Below are positions 18,703 to 26,487 of a DNA stretch of 64,000 nt, one piece after another. The stretch is from positions 1,612,001 to 1,676,000 of the forward strand of contig OZ253556.1 of the NCBI GenBank assembly GCA_965262705.1, given 5' to 3'. The notes beneath the pieces were generated by a model. It did not search any database, was not told where the DNA came from, and saw nothing but the letters and a program-made list of their open reading frames with translations. Both the position numbers and the translations under genes were made by a program. Position 1 is the stretch's first letter. Each line of letters begins with the position of its first letter. The DNA comes from UJ101 sp965262705 (GTDB taxonomy: Bacteria; Bacteroidota; Bacteroidia; Flavobacteriales; UJ101).

Positions 18703-19099
18703 AAATACTAAAGAAAAATGTACCATTAGTGCATTAACTATTCCTTTTTATGGGCAATATGAAATGGGTAATAAGTTAAAGATATTATTCTATGCGGGGC
18801 CTTATATTTCTATTCCTCTGAATACAAAAGTTAGTGTTGAGGATGTAAATATAGAATCTGCATATTCAGGCAGAACAGATATCGATATTGAAAGAGTAAG
18901 TGTAGAGATTGAAAATCCTAACGTCGATTTTGGGTTCAGCGTGGGTACAGGATTGATTATTCCTATGAATGATGCACTTGATTTTGTAGGTGACCTTAGT
19001 TATAAAATAGGGATTGATAAGTTATCGATGGAAGACGGTCACTTATACGATCTGGGGGCGTCCGTAGGGCTGCGTTATCGCTTTTGAATAGGATTAATG

Positions 19100-19176
19100 G
19101 ATACTTTTAGCCTGCGCTGACTTGCAGTTGTTAAAGTGCTTTTTGCAACTGCAAGTCAGCGCAGGCTAAAGGTATC
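19100..19176. repeat. Long palindromic hairpin repeat (31-bp arms)
   Basis: The two 31-base arms (19100-19130 and 19146-19176) are complementary except for one position that can form a G-U pair, with a 15-base loop. The arms carry the hairpin-family signature TTTAGCCTGCGCTGACTTGC. It starts 13 bp after the stop of the split outer-membrane protein gene and may act as a transcript end, though no T-run follows directly. Confidence 0.8.
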
Positions 19177-19208
19177 GTTATCATTATTTTAATCGATAAA
19201 TAGAATAT

Positions 19209-19397
19209 AAGGCCGTCGCAAAAAGCACTTTAGCAAAAAAATGCAACGCCCCATAAAAATTAAATACCGGAGCAACTTTTTGGGTGTGGAGGAGTTTAAT
19301 TTTTTGAGATGGTTGCTGAGTACAGCCGAAGTAAGGAAGCATTTTGAAGCTAAATGCTTTCTTTTTCATACTTTTTTATGTGTTCTGCAACGGTCTC
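19209..19397 (-). mobile_element. Family A element (189 bp, TSD AATAT)
   Basis: The ends are AAGGCCGTCGC / GCAACGGTCTC with AATAT directly repeated at 19204-19208 and 19398-19402. The orientation is reversed relative to the copy at 2031. It ends 17 bp before the stop codon of lpd, so it lies just 3' of that gene. Confidence 0.88.
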
Positions 19398-19414
19398 AAT
19401 ATGCCTAAATTAGG

Positions 19415-20800
19415 TCAGGTATGGATGACTTCACCGTAAGCCGCTGCAACGGCTTCCATAACCATTTCACTAAGCGTAGGATGAGGGTGGACTGCTTTAA
19501 TAATTTCATGGCCGGTGGTTTCTAATTTGCGTGCTACGACAGCTTCCGATATCATATCGGTAACGCCGTTTCCAATCATGTGGCACCCTAACCATTCTCC
19601 GTACTTTGCATCAAAAATTACTTTAATAAAACCTTCCGAGTCGCCATTAGCCGTTGCTTTTCCATTGGCTGTAAAGGGAAATTTACCTATTTTTATCTCA
19701 AATCCTTTTTCTTTAGCCTGTGTTTCAGTAAGTCCTACCGAGGCAATCTCAGGATGACAATACGTGCAGCCGGGAGTATTTCCATAATCTATTCGCTCGG
19801 GGTTCATCCCGGCAATTTTTTCAACGCATACAATCCCTTCAGCAGAAGCTACATGTGCAAGCGCCGGTCCCGGAATAACATCGCCAATAGCATAATAGCC
19901 TGCAATATTTGTGCGGTAAAAATCATCTACCAGGATGCGCCCCCGATCGGTGGAGATCCCTGTTTCTTCTAAGCCTATGCCTTTTATATTAGGCTCTATA
20001 CCGACTGCTGAAAGCACGATATCTGCTTCTATAAACTCCTCTCCCTTTTGGGTTTTAACCTTTGCTTTTACAACAGACTCATTGAGTTCAACGGATTCTA
20101 CTGAGGCGTTGGTCATTATTTTGATTCCTTTCTTTTTAAATGAACGTTCTAATTGTTGAGAAATTTCTTCATCCTCTACCGGGACTATTCGAGGTAAAAA
20201 TTCTATAAGCGTTACATCAACGCCCATGGTATGATAAAAATCTGCAAATTCAACCCCTATGGCACCTGAACCAACCACAATCATTCTTTTTGGCATTTCA
20301 TTTAAGGTTAAAGCCTTTCGGTAACCAATGACTTTTTTGCCATCTTGCGGTAGGTTGGGCAACACACGTGAACGTGCTCCTGAAGCAATGATAATATGAT
20401 TAGCTTCATATTCTGTCTCTTTTTCTTCGTGGGTAACTGTAAGTTTTTTACCTGTCTTTAGTTTTCCCATTCCCCAAAGAACGTCTACTTTATTTTTCTT
20501 GAGTAAAAATTCTACTCCTTTGCTCATTTTGTCAGCAACTTTGCGCGAACGTTCTATGACTTTATTAAATTCAAATCCTATGCCTTCAGCCTTCAAACCA
20601 AAAGTTTCAGCTTCTTGTAAGTACTTGAATACCTGGGCGCTTTTTAATAAAGCCTTTGTAGGAATGCATCCCCAATTTAAACAAATGCCTCCTAAGTTTT
20701 CTTTTTCAACAATAGCTGTTTTAAGCCCTAATTGCGAAGCTCTGATAGCTGCTACATAACCCCCGGGACCGCTTCCCAAGACAATAATATCGTATTTCAT
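19415..20800 (-). CDS. lpdA: Dihydrolipoyl dehydrogenase (E3 / L-protein)
   Basis: This flavoprotein reoxidises dihydrolipoyl groups with NAD+ in 2-oxoacid dehydrogenase complexes and in the glycine cleavage system. The 461-residue protein has the FAD motif VLGSGPGGYVAAIRASQLG, the redox-active disulfide in GGICLNWGCIPTKALL, the NAD motif VGSGAIGVEFADFYHTMG, the second FAD motif YYAIGDVIPGPALAHVASAE, and the catalytic His-Glu pair HPHPTLSEMV near the C-terminus. It is monocistronic here and not next to any E1/E2 genes. It may be the L-protein partner of the GcvP and GcvT encoded in this window. Confidence 0.97.
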   Translation of the reverse strand: MKYDIIVLGSGPGGYVAAIRASQLGLKTAIVEKENLGGICLNWGCIPTKALLKSAQVFKYLQEAETFGLKAEGIGFEFNKVIERSRKVADKMSKGVEFLLKKNKVDVLWGMGKLKTGKKLTVTHEEKETEYEANHIIIASGARSRVLPNLPQDGKKVIGYRKALTLNEMPKRMIVVGSGAIGVEFADFYHTMGVDVTLIEFLPRIVPVEDEEISQQLERSFKKKGIKIMTNASVESVELNESVVKAKVKTQKGEEFIEADIVLSAVGIEPNIKGIGLEETGISTDRGRILVDDFYRTNIAGYYAIGDVIPGPALAHVASAEGIVCVEKIAGMNPERIDYGNTPGCTYCHPEIASVGLTETQAKEKGFEIKIGKFPFTANGKATANGDSEGFIKVIFDAKYGEWLGCHMIGNGVTDMISEAVVARKLETTGHEIIKAVHPHPTLSEMVMEAVAAAYGEVIHT

Positions 20801-20878
20801 CTATGATTTATTTTTTATTAAAAATAACAGGCCACTAAGGTACAAAATACTTGTAAAAGTAGCATAAATTTACAATAA

Positions 20879-20951
20879 GAGAAAGCGTTGCAAAAAGCAC
20901 TTTAGCGATACAATGTAACGCCCGAGAACTGCAGGTCAGTGCAAGCTAAAG
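20879..20951. repeat. Hybrid repeat: family A end joined to hairpin-family end
   Basis: The left half reads GAGAAAGCGTTGCAAAAAGC as in family A, and the right half reads CTGCAGGTCAGTGCAAGCTAAAG as in the hairpin family. The next family A copy is inserted at its right edge, using TAAAG of this element as target. Confidence 0.6.
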
Positions 20952-21140
20952 GAGACCGTTGCAAAACGCACTTTAGCAAAAAAATACAACGCTCGATAAA
21001 AATTAAACGCCGGAGCAACCTTTTGGGTGTGGAGAATTTTAATTTTTTGAGATGATTGCTGAGCACAGCCGAAGTAAGGAAGCAGTTTGAAGCTAAATGC
21101 TTTCTTTTTCATACTTTTTTATGTGTTTTGCAACGGTCTC
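20952..21140 (-). mobile_element. Family A element (189 bp, TSD TAAAG)
   Basis: Perfect GAGACCGTTGC / GCAACGGTCTC ends with TAAAG repeated on both sides (20947-20951 and 21141-21145). It lies 15 bp past the stop codon of the DUF2480 gene and is nested against an older hybrid repeat, which shows layered insertion. Confidence 0.9.
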
Positions 21141-21155
21141 TAAAGATATTATTTT

Positions 21156-21683
21156 TTACACGCTCTTTAATTTTTTTCGCTTATAGAGTTGTACTGTACT
21201 GCACGCTTCACCAAACATCAGGCTTTTAACTATAGGCTTTAAGCGTTGTATAAGTAATATATACGCATTTTCAGGGATCCAAAGCCGGCGGCATCCTTTT
21301 ATAATCACAGGTTTATCACGATAGGGGTTAAGGTCTAATTTGAGAATCATTTCATGAAAAATAATTTCTTCTAACTTAGTAAGGCTTCCTTGAACCACAT
21401 ATTTTGCATACTCTTGCAGCGAGAGTGTAATCAATAAATATGCCCACGAAGGTACTATGGCATCGGTAGAGCAAAAGAGTGCAACAAATTTTCCTTTGTA
21501 TTGTGCCCAGTCATGCTGCTTAATTTTTGCTCTAAATATTGCTTCTTTCAGTACTAAACCTTCCCAAAGCCAATCAGCAAGGTCTAAAGTTACTCGCTCA
21601 CCTTTAGGGTAAAACGCTTCTAAATCAATGGTTATTAAAGGGCTTTTGTCTATGCGATTAATTATTTTATCGTTTGTTTGCAT
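21156..21683 (-). CDS. DUF2480 family protein
   Basis: No function is known for this family, which I know as confined to Bacteroidota. The 175-residue product keeps the family hallmarks: SPLITIDLEAFYPKGERVTL at the N-terminus, the centre HDWAQYKGKFVALFCSTDAIVP, then VIIKGCRRLWIPENAYILL, and the tail MFGEACSTVQLYKRKK. There is no signal peptide or membrane segment, so it is probably cytoplasmic. It stands alone on the minus strand between two family A elements. Confidence 0.88.
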   Translation of the reverse strand: MQTNDKIINRIDKSPLITIDLEAFYPKGERVTLDLADWLWEGLVLKEAIFRAKIKQHDWAQYKGKFVALFCSTDAIVPSWAYLLITLSLQEYAKYVVQGSLTKLEEIIFHEMILKLDLNPYRDKPVIIKGCRRLWIPENAYILLIQRLKPIVKSLMFGEACSTVQLYKRKKLKSV

Positions 21684-21757
21684 TAAATTTTTTTGATATT
21701 ATATCCTATTTATTCGTATTTTTATTTAGTATTATTACTATGCAAAATTAGCAATGT

Positions 21758-21946
21758 AAGACCATTGCAGAATACATAAAATATTATAAATACAGAAGTA
21801 TTTAGCTTTAAACTGCTTCCTTACTTCGGCTGTGCTCAGCAACCATCTCAAAAAATTAAAATTCTCCACACCCTAAAGGTTGCTCCGGTGTTTAATTTTT
21901 ATCGAGCGTTGCATTTTTTTGTTAAAGTGCGTTTTGCAATGGTCTT
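21758..21946 (+). mobile_element. Family A element (189 bp, TSD AATGT)
   Basis: The ends AAGACCATTGC / GCAATGGTCTT are diverged from the usual form but still perfectly complementary, and AATGT is repeated on both sides (21753-21757 and 21947-21951). The right duplication touches the stop codon of the DUF4294 gene at 21952. Confidence 0.9.
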
Positions 21947-21951
21947 AATGT

Positions 21952-22596
21952 CTATGGTTCATTATATTTTTTATATAACAAAAGTGCATCTTCTTTCAAA
22001 CTTCCATTTAAAATTCCTTGATTAGTAATATACTCCACAAAATAATCATCTCGATTATTCTTTATATCTAAAGTATCCTTAAGATTTAATGTAAAAATAC
22101 CAGCTTTTAAATTCCACCAAAAAGCGCTCCAACCGCTTTTCGATTCTTGTACTATCTTATAAGTAGTTTTTCCTGTTTGCCTGTGAATTAGCTTCATCAT
22201 AATTCTGCCATCCGTATGAGAAAAATTTTTTAACTTTACTTGATATTTTTTCATCAAACTATCTTGAACTTTTCGTATGTAACGTCGCTTATCCCGCCGC
22301 TTATTTAATTGCTCTTTTTTTATTTTGCTCAATATATAAATCTTTTTTGCCATCTGCACGTAAGGCCACACTTTATATACCTTTCGCTTTAAGTATAAAA
22401 AACGTTTTTGATCTGCAAGATCTTTAAAAACGGGTTTCGCCCAAAATACTACAGGTGGAATAGAAATGATTTCGTCCGATTTTTTCAAGCCCACGGTATC
22501 TTTCACAGATATTTTATCTATCTCCTTTGTTACTTTTTCCTGAGAAAGAAGAAAAGTACTCCATCCTGTAAGAAATAAAACCATTGACTTCTTCAT
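21952..22596 (-). CDS. DUF4294 family exported protein
   Basis: The 214-residue product starts with a signal peptide (MKKSMVLFLTGWSTFLLSQ) and carries the conserved block of flavobacterial DUF4294: YLKRKVYKVWPYVQMAKKIY, KRRYIRKVQDSLMKKY, HTDGRIMMKLIHRQTGKTTY and SGWSAFWWNLKAGIFTLNL. The family has no known function; it is probably periplasmic or envelope-associated. It is divergently arranged with the M42 peptidase gene (76-bp gap), a neighbourhood I recall from other flavobacteria. CAAAATTA at 22655-22662 (TAATTTTG on its own strand) is a possible -7 box. Confidence 0.87.
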   Translation of the reverse strand: MKKSMVLFLTGWSTFLLSQEKVTKEIDKISVKDTVGLKKSDEIISIPPVVFWAKPVFKDLADQKRFLYLKRKVYKVWPYVQMAKKIYILSKIKKEQLNKRRDKRRYIRKVQDSLMKKYQVKLKNFSHTDGRIMMKLIHRQTGKTTYKIVQESKSGWSAFWWNLKAGIFTLNLKDTLDIKNNRDDYFVEYITNQGILNGSLKEDALLLYKKYNEP

Positions 22597-22672
22597 TTGT
22601 CTTTAATAGAATTTTTATTTTCGAGTTATACCAATTTATTTTACTTTAGCCAAACAAAATTAAAGAGAAAAT

Positions 22673-23764
22673 ATGGATAAAAAGAATTTATTAAACAAAA
22701 ACTCCTTAGCGTTTTTAGAAAAATACTTAAACACCTTTTCACCTACTGGTTTTGAAAGTTCTGGACAAAAAGTATGGATAGATTATCTGCGTGCTTTTGT
22801 AGATGAAATAGTTACAGATACTTATGGTTCTGCTTATGGAGTGATCAATCCTAAAGCAGATTTTAAAGTGGTCATCGAAGCGCATGCAGATGAAATTTCG
22901 TGGTTTGTTAATTATATTACGGACGATGGTCTGATTTATGTTATCCGAAATGGAGGTTCTGATCATCAAATTGCCCCTTCAAAAAGAGTAATTATTCATA
23001 CGAAAAACGGTCAAGTCAAAGGCTTGTTCGGTTGGCCGGCTATTCATACACGAAGAAGAGGAGAAAAAAACGAAGAACCCCCCAAACCGGATAACATTTT
23101 TATTGACATAGGCGCCAAGAACAAAGACGAAGTGGAGGAAATGGGGGTGCATGTGGGTTGTGTTATTACATATCCCGATGAATTTATGGTGCTCAATGAT
23201 CGTTATTATGTTTGCCGGGCTTTAGATAATAGAATTGGAGGATTTATGATTGCTGAAGTAGCGCGCTTATTGAAAGAGAATAATGTCCATCTTCCTTTTG
23301 GATTATATATTACCAATTCAGTTCAGGAAGAAGTAGGATTGCGCGGAGCTGAAATGATTACCCAGTCTATACGTCCTGACGTCGCCATTATCACAGATGT
23401 TACGCATGATACTTCTACCCCGATGATTGATAAAAAAGCAGAGGGAGATACGCAATGTGGAAAAGGCCCCGTAGTCTTCTATGCGCCGGCTATTCAAAAT
23501 AAACTTAGAACACTTATTTTAGATACCGCACAAAAGGAAAATATTCCGTTTCAGCGCGCGGCCTCTTCCCGCGTAACTGGAACTGATACCGATGCATTTG
23601 CCTATTCTAATGGCGGCGTGGCTTCTGCACTTATTTCGCTGCCATTGCGTTATATGCATACCACGGTTGAAATGGTACACAAGAAAGATGTAGAAAACGT
23701 GATTCAGCTTATTTATGAATCTGTTCAAAACATTCAAAATCATCATGATTTTAATTATTTGTAA
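22673..23764 (+). CDS. M42-family metallopeptidase
   Basis: M42 peptidases are large cytoplasmic multimeric aminopeptidases using two metal ions. The 363-residue protein shows the expected ligands in order: EAHADEISWFV (His), CRALDNRIGGF (bridging Asp), SVQEEVGLRGAEM (catalytic Glu and ligand Glu), IITDVTHDT (Asp) and LRYMHTTVEMVHKKD (His near the C-terminus). It was once annotated as endoglucanase M in this lineage, but the residues are those of a peptidase. The start is supported by AAAGAGAAAAT before ATG. Confidence 0.94.
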   Translation: MDKKNLLNKNSLAFLEKYLNTFSPTGFESSGQKVWIDYLRAFVDEIVTDTYGSAYGVINPKADFKVVIEAHADEISWFVNYITDDGLIYVIRNGGSDHQIAPSKRVIIHTKNGQVKGLFGWPAIHTRRRGEKNEEPPKPDNIFIDIGAKNKDEVEEMGVHVGCVITYPDEFMVLNDRYYVCRALDNRIGGFMIAEVARLLKENNVHLPFGLYITNSVQEEVGLRGAEMITQSIRPDVAIITDVTHDTSTPMIDKKAEGDTQCGKGPVVFYAPAIQNKLRTLILDTAQKENIPFQRAASSRVTGTDTDAFAYSNGGVASALISLPLRYMHTTVEMVHKKDVENVIQLIYESVQNIQNHHDFNYL

Positions 23765-24075
23765 GTGATTGTATATGAAAAAAAAGAGGAATAGTGCGTT
23801 GATTTTATTTATCTTATTTAAGTAAATGTTTGGATTAAATAAAGATGATATATAATAATAAGACCGTTGCAAAAAGCACTTTAGCAAAAAAATCGACGCC
23901 CGATAAAAATTAAACACCAGAGCAACCTAATGGGTGTGGAGGATTTTAATTTTTTGAGAAAGAAGCAGTTTGAAGTTAGATGCCTTCTTTTTCATCCTTT
24001 TTTATGTGTTCTGCAATGGTCTCAATTTATTGTCTATTATGCGAAGGCTTTCAACGATTATCTTATTTATTTCTT

Positions 24076-24176
24076 GGGCGTTCCCGCCTGAGGGCGGTCG
24101 GGCTATCCGCTAAATCTTTTTCTTGGGGCGAGAGGATGCCCCAAGAAAAAGTATACCGCTCCTATCCCTAACGCTC
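24076..24176 (-). repeat. Structured intergenic repeat, copy 1
   Basis: On the minus strand it begins GAGCGTTAGGGATAG and ends with GGGAACGCCC. It has a strong central hairpin (TTTTTCTTGGGGC / GCCCCAAGAAAAA) and a second GC-rich hairpin (GCCctcaGGC) near the end. Compared with the copy at 30501, one base pair of the central stem changes from T-A to C-G on both arms. Confidence 0.75.
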
Positions 24177-24375
24177 TCCCCGCAAAGCCCTTTAGATCCT
24201 GCTGACTTACAATGGCAAAAAGTACTTTAGCGCGTAAAATGCAACGCCCGATAAAAATGAACGGCAAGTCAGCGTAAGCTAAAGATCATTCTTTAAGTAA
24301 CAATATTGATTTTTTTAATCAAGAAATACATAATAAATTATTGAAGTATCTTACTCCGCGCAAGCAAAATAATAA

Positions 24376-24705
24376 ACCAACACAAGTAAAGAGTACAAAA
24401 CAATCGTAAGAAAACACAAGAAACACCATAAGGAATGCAAGAAACATCATAAGGAATGCAAGAAACACCATAAGGAATGCAAGAAACACCATAAGGAATG
24501 CAAGAAACATTATAAGGAATGCAAGAAACACCATAAGGAATGCAAGAAACACCATAAGGAATGCAAGAAACACCATAAGGAATGCAAGAAACACCATAAG
24601 GAATGCAAGAAACATTATAAGGAATGCAAGAAACACCATAAGGAATACAAGAAACATTATAAAGAATGCAAGAAGTATAATAAGGAATATAGCAGCAAAA
24701 AATAA
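24376..24705 (+). pseudogene. Open frame of 12 KKHHKEC heptapeptide repeats, no start codon (copy 1)
   Basis: The frame opens after a stop (TNTSKEYKTIVRKH...), runs through 12 exact 21-bp units at 24418-24669 and ends KKYNKEYSSKK-stop. No ATG exists in this frame. The frame just upstream reads NNIDFFNQEIHNKLLKYFTP and stops at KSTKQS, one base out of register, so this looks like a frameshifted 3' fragment of a larger gene. Differences between units are mostly silent in this frame (CAC/CAT, AAG/AAA) or His-to-Tyr, whereas the opposite strand would change residues. If ever translated, the product would be very basic and rich in His and Cys. Function unknown. Confidence 0.55.
24418..24669 (+). 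repeat. 21-bp tandem repeat, 12 units
   Basis: The unit is AAGAAACACCATAAGGAATGC. Twelve units fit the interval exactly with no partial unit, and variation is by single bases only. The second cassette has 15 units. Confidence 0.95.
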
Positions 24706-25071
24706 TTAAATTAATGGCGCGTATTTTTATTATATTTTAGGTCTTTAGCTTGTGCTGACTTGCAGTTTCAAAAAGCACTTTAGCGGGTAAAATGCAACGC
24801 CCGATAAAAATGAACGGCAAGTCAGCGAAGCTAAACACCAGAGCAAGTTTTTGGGTGTGGAGGATTTTAATTTTTTGAGAAGGAAGCAGTTTGAAGTTAG
24901 ATGCCTTCTTTTTCATGCTTTTTTATGTGTTCTGCAACGGTCTCACTATTTTAGGAGTAGAAATAGTTATATTAGACTGTATTCGATTTATCAAGCATTT
25001 TCTGCACTTTTTTCATCGACGAAGAATAGAATTTTTTATTTCTTCAAAAGACCTTTGCAGAATACATAGAA

Positions 25072-26344
25072 AAGACCGTTGCAAAAAGTTTGAATGGGAT
25101 TTATAATCTTTGTTTTTTAGTTTTTTTATTTTACTATTTACTTATTGATAGGTTTTTCACTGTTTTTTCATGGATTTATTGACTATAAATACGCTTTTAT
25201 CCTCTTGTTTTACTCTATTTTTAACGATTAGACGCAAGTATCCCTGGACTCCGATATAAATTATAACTTATCGCCTCCATCAGGTTTTGCGTATGCATCT
25301 TTGCTATCCCGCTATATCTTGCCACTCCACCTGAAAACCACCGCTTTATGCTTCCGAATGTGCGTTCTATTTTAAATCTTGTTTCCCCTACTCGTTTATT
25401 GAACTTCTTCTGACTATCGGTTAATGGCTTTCCCCTTTTCGCTTTCTTCAGTATATGATTCTTCAACTTTCTCCTATTTAACAAACTCGCATTTCTCTCT
25501 GATTGATAGCCCTTATCCCCTTTTAAGGGGATACCCACTGGCAGCTCTGCTGACGCTAAAACCTCCTCTAAATTGCTCACTTCATTTACACTTGCTTTCG
25601 TGCTTACTACTCCAAGTACCAACCCTTCTTCATCGGTAACATAATGCTTTTTATAGCCATAATAATACTTGCCTCGCTTTTTTAACCAAGCCCCTTGTTT
25701 ATCTACACTTGCCTTATCCTCTTTTTTTACCCTCGCCTCTTTTTGCTCTCCGATATCCTCGGTAATCTTATAACTAACCTTGCCTTTCGGTTTTAATGAA
25801 GTCTCTACTACACTCGCGTCTACTATCGCTCCTTTTTTGATGATGATTTGATGGCGTTCTAATTGAACGTTAATCTCCTTAAATAAACGCTCGTAGGCAT
25901 TCGCCTGTGTCATCAATGTTCTAAATCTACTCAAAGTACTATGATCAGGCGAGGATTGTTCTATGTGTAAACCACAAAAATAACTGAAGGAAAGACTGTC
26001 ATTTATCCTATCTTCCACTTCGTAATCGCTTAAGCCATACCAAGTTTGTAATAAACACATCTTAAATAATAATAAACCATCATAACTCGGACTGCCCGTC
26101 GCACTTTTCCCCTTATTATAATGGTCATCTATTATTTTACTTATTTTTTTCCAGTCTAACAAATTGTTTAACTGCGTGAAAAAAGACTTTTTTATCTTTC
26201 TTGTGCGTAAATCACAAATACTATCGGCTAAAGTAGGATGATGATATATTTTCATGCCATAAATATACTATCTTTTTAGCTAAAATAGCTGCTTAGTATC
26301 ACCTTTTTTTTATATCTAATCTTTCATTACCTTGCAACGGTCTT
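25072..26344 (-). mobile_element. IS5-like insertion sequence, copy 2 (1273 bp, TSD ATAGAA)
   Basis: Same ends, length and gene as the copy at 17430, with a different 6-bp target duplication, ATAGAA (25066-25071 and 26345-26350). I saw no base differences between the two copies. Confidence 0.95.
25221..26255 (-). CDS. IS5-family DDE transposase, copy 2
   Basis: Identical over all 344 residues to the transposase at 17579, including the catalytic Asp (VDASVVET), Asp (LKGDKGYQ) and Glu (FKIERTFGSIKR). Both copies therefore should encode active enzyme. The gene starts 89 bp inside the right end, and no host gene is interrupted here. Confidence 0.95.
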   Translation of the reverse strand: MKIYHHPTLADSICDLRTRKIKKSFFTQLNNLLDWKKISKIIDDHYNKGKSATGSPSYDGLLLFKMCLLQTWYGLSDYEVEDRINDSLSFSYFCGLHIEQSSPDHSTLSRFRTLMTQANAYERLFKEINVQLERHQIIIKKGAIVDASVVETSLKPKGKVSYKITEDIGEQKEARVKKEDKASVDKQGAWLKKRGKYYYGYKKHYVTDEEGLVLGVVSTKASVNEVSNLEEVLASAELPVGIPLKGDKGYQSERNASLLNRRKLKNHILKKAKRGKPLTDSQKKFNKRVGETRFKIERTFGSIKRWFSGGVARYSGIAKMHTQNLMEAISYNLYRSPGILASNR

Positions 26345-26454
26345 ATAGAAATACAAGTCAGCGTTAGCTAAAGGTCTTATTTTATGATTTAGCATTAAAC
26401 AATCACTTTTGTATGATTTTTTATTAATAATATAAAGATTGCACTACTTATTTT

Positions 26455-26462
26455 TATATTTG
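26455..26462 (+). promoter_or_regulatory. Possible -7 box (TATATTTG) for L-threonine dehydrogenase
   Basis: TATATTTG fits TAnnTTTG and lies 26 bases before the ATG. The nearest TTG is only 13 bases upstream, shorter than the usual spacing of about 19, so support is partial. Confidence 0.4.
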
Positions 26463-26487
26463 CCTATATTTATTTTAATAAATTAAA

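Larger units (their letters stand above)
17062..19087 (+). pseudogene. Outer-membrane beta-barrel protein gene split by an IS insertion
   Basis: The 5' part (17062-17429) encodes a signal peptide (MKKIFLGTCVLFTMGVVFAQ) and the start of a small PorT/OmpW-like barrel (WAIEVKAGANIFSN, FLSNGFAIKSGFLYDRRGF). The 3' part (18709-19087) continues with KCTISALTIPFYGQYEMGNK and ends GASVGLRYRF with a terminal Phe. Removing the 1273-bp IS and one 6-bp target duplication (AAATAC) joins the parts in frame into a 248-residue protein with no other lesion. The insertion is therefore recent. As it stands, translation stops in the IS end after DYINTRPLQKV. Confidence 0.9.
23860..24944. mobile_element. Repeat-bounded cassette, copy 1 (about 1.1 kb)
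   Basis: Two minus-oriented family A elements (23860-24023 and a left-truncated one at about 24775-24944) bracket a common cargo. The cargo is a structured repeat, a 36-codon open stretch and the KKHHKEC tandem repeat. Nearly the same arrangement, base for base over most of its length, recurs at 47160-48355. The outer flanks of the two copies differ and no target duplication is visible. Confidence 0.8.
25048..26378. repeat. Short GAGACCTTT-type element split by IS copy 2
   Basis: Left part AAGACCTTTGCAGAATACATAGAA and right part ATACAAGTCAGCGTTAGCTA followed by AAGGTCTT together form a short inverted-repeat element of about 50 bp with AAGACCTTT / AAAGGTCTT ends. The IS sits in its middle. 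This shows the IS transposing into an existing small element. Confidence 0.7.

Noticed and set aside
24319..24657. 112-residue hydrophobic FLMVFLA repeat frame on the minus strand (and its 133-residue counterpart at 47643-48044)
   Set aside because: It is the reverse reading of the 21-bp repeat; unit differences are replacements in this frame but mostly silent on the plus strand, and it has no plausible family.
24418..24669. Possible CRISPR array
   Set aside because: Units are contiguous 21-bp repeats with no unique spacers and no cas genes nearby.
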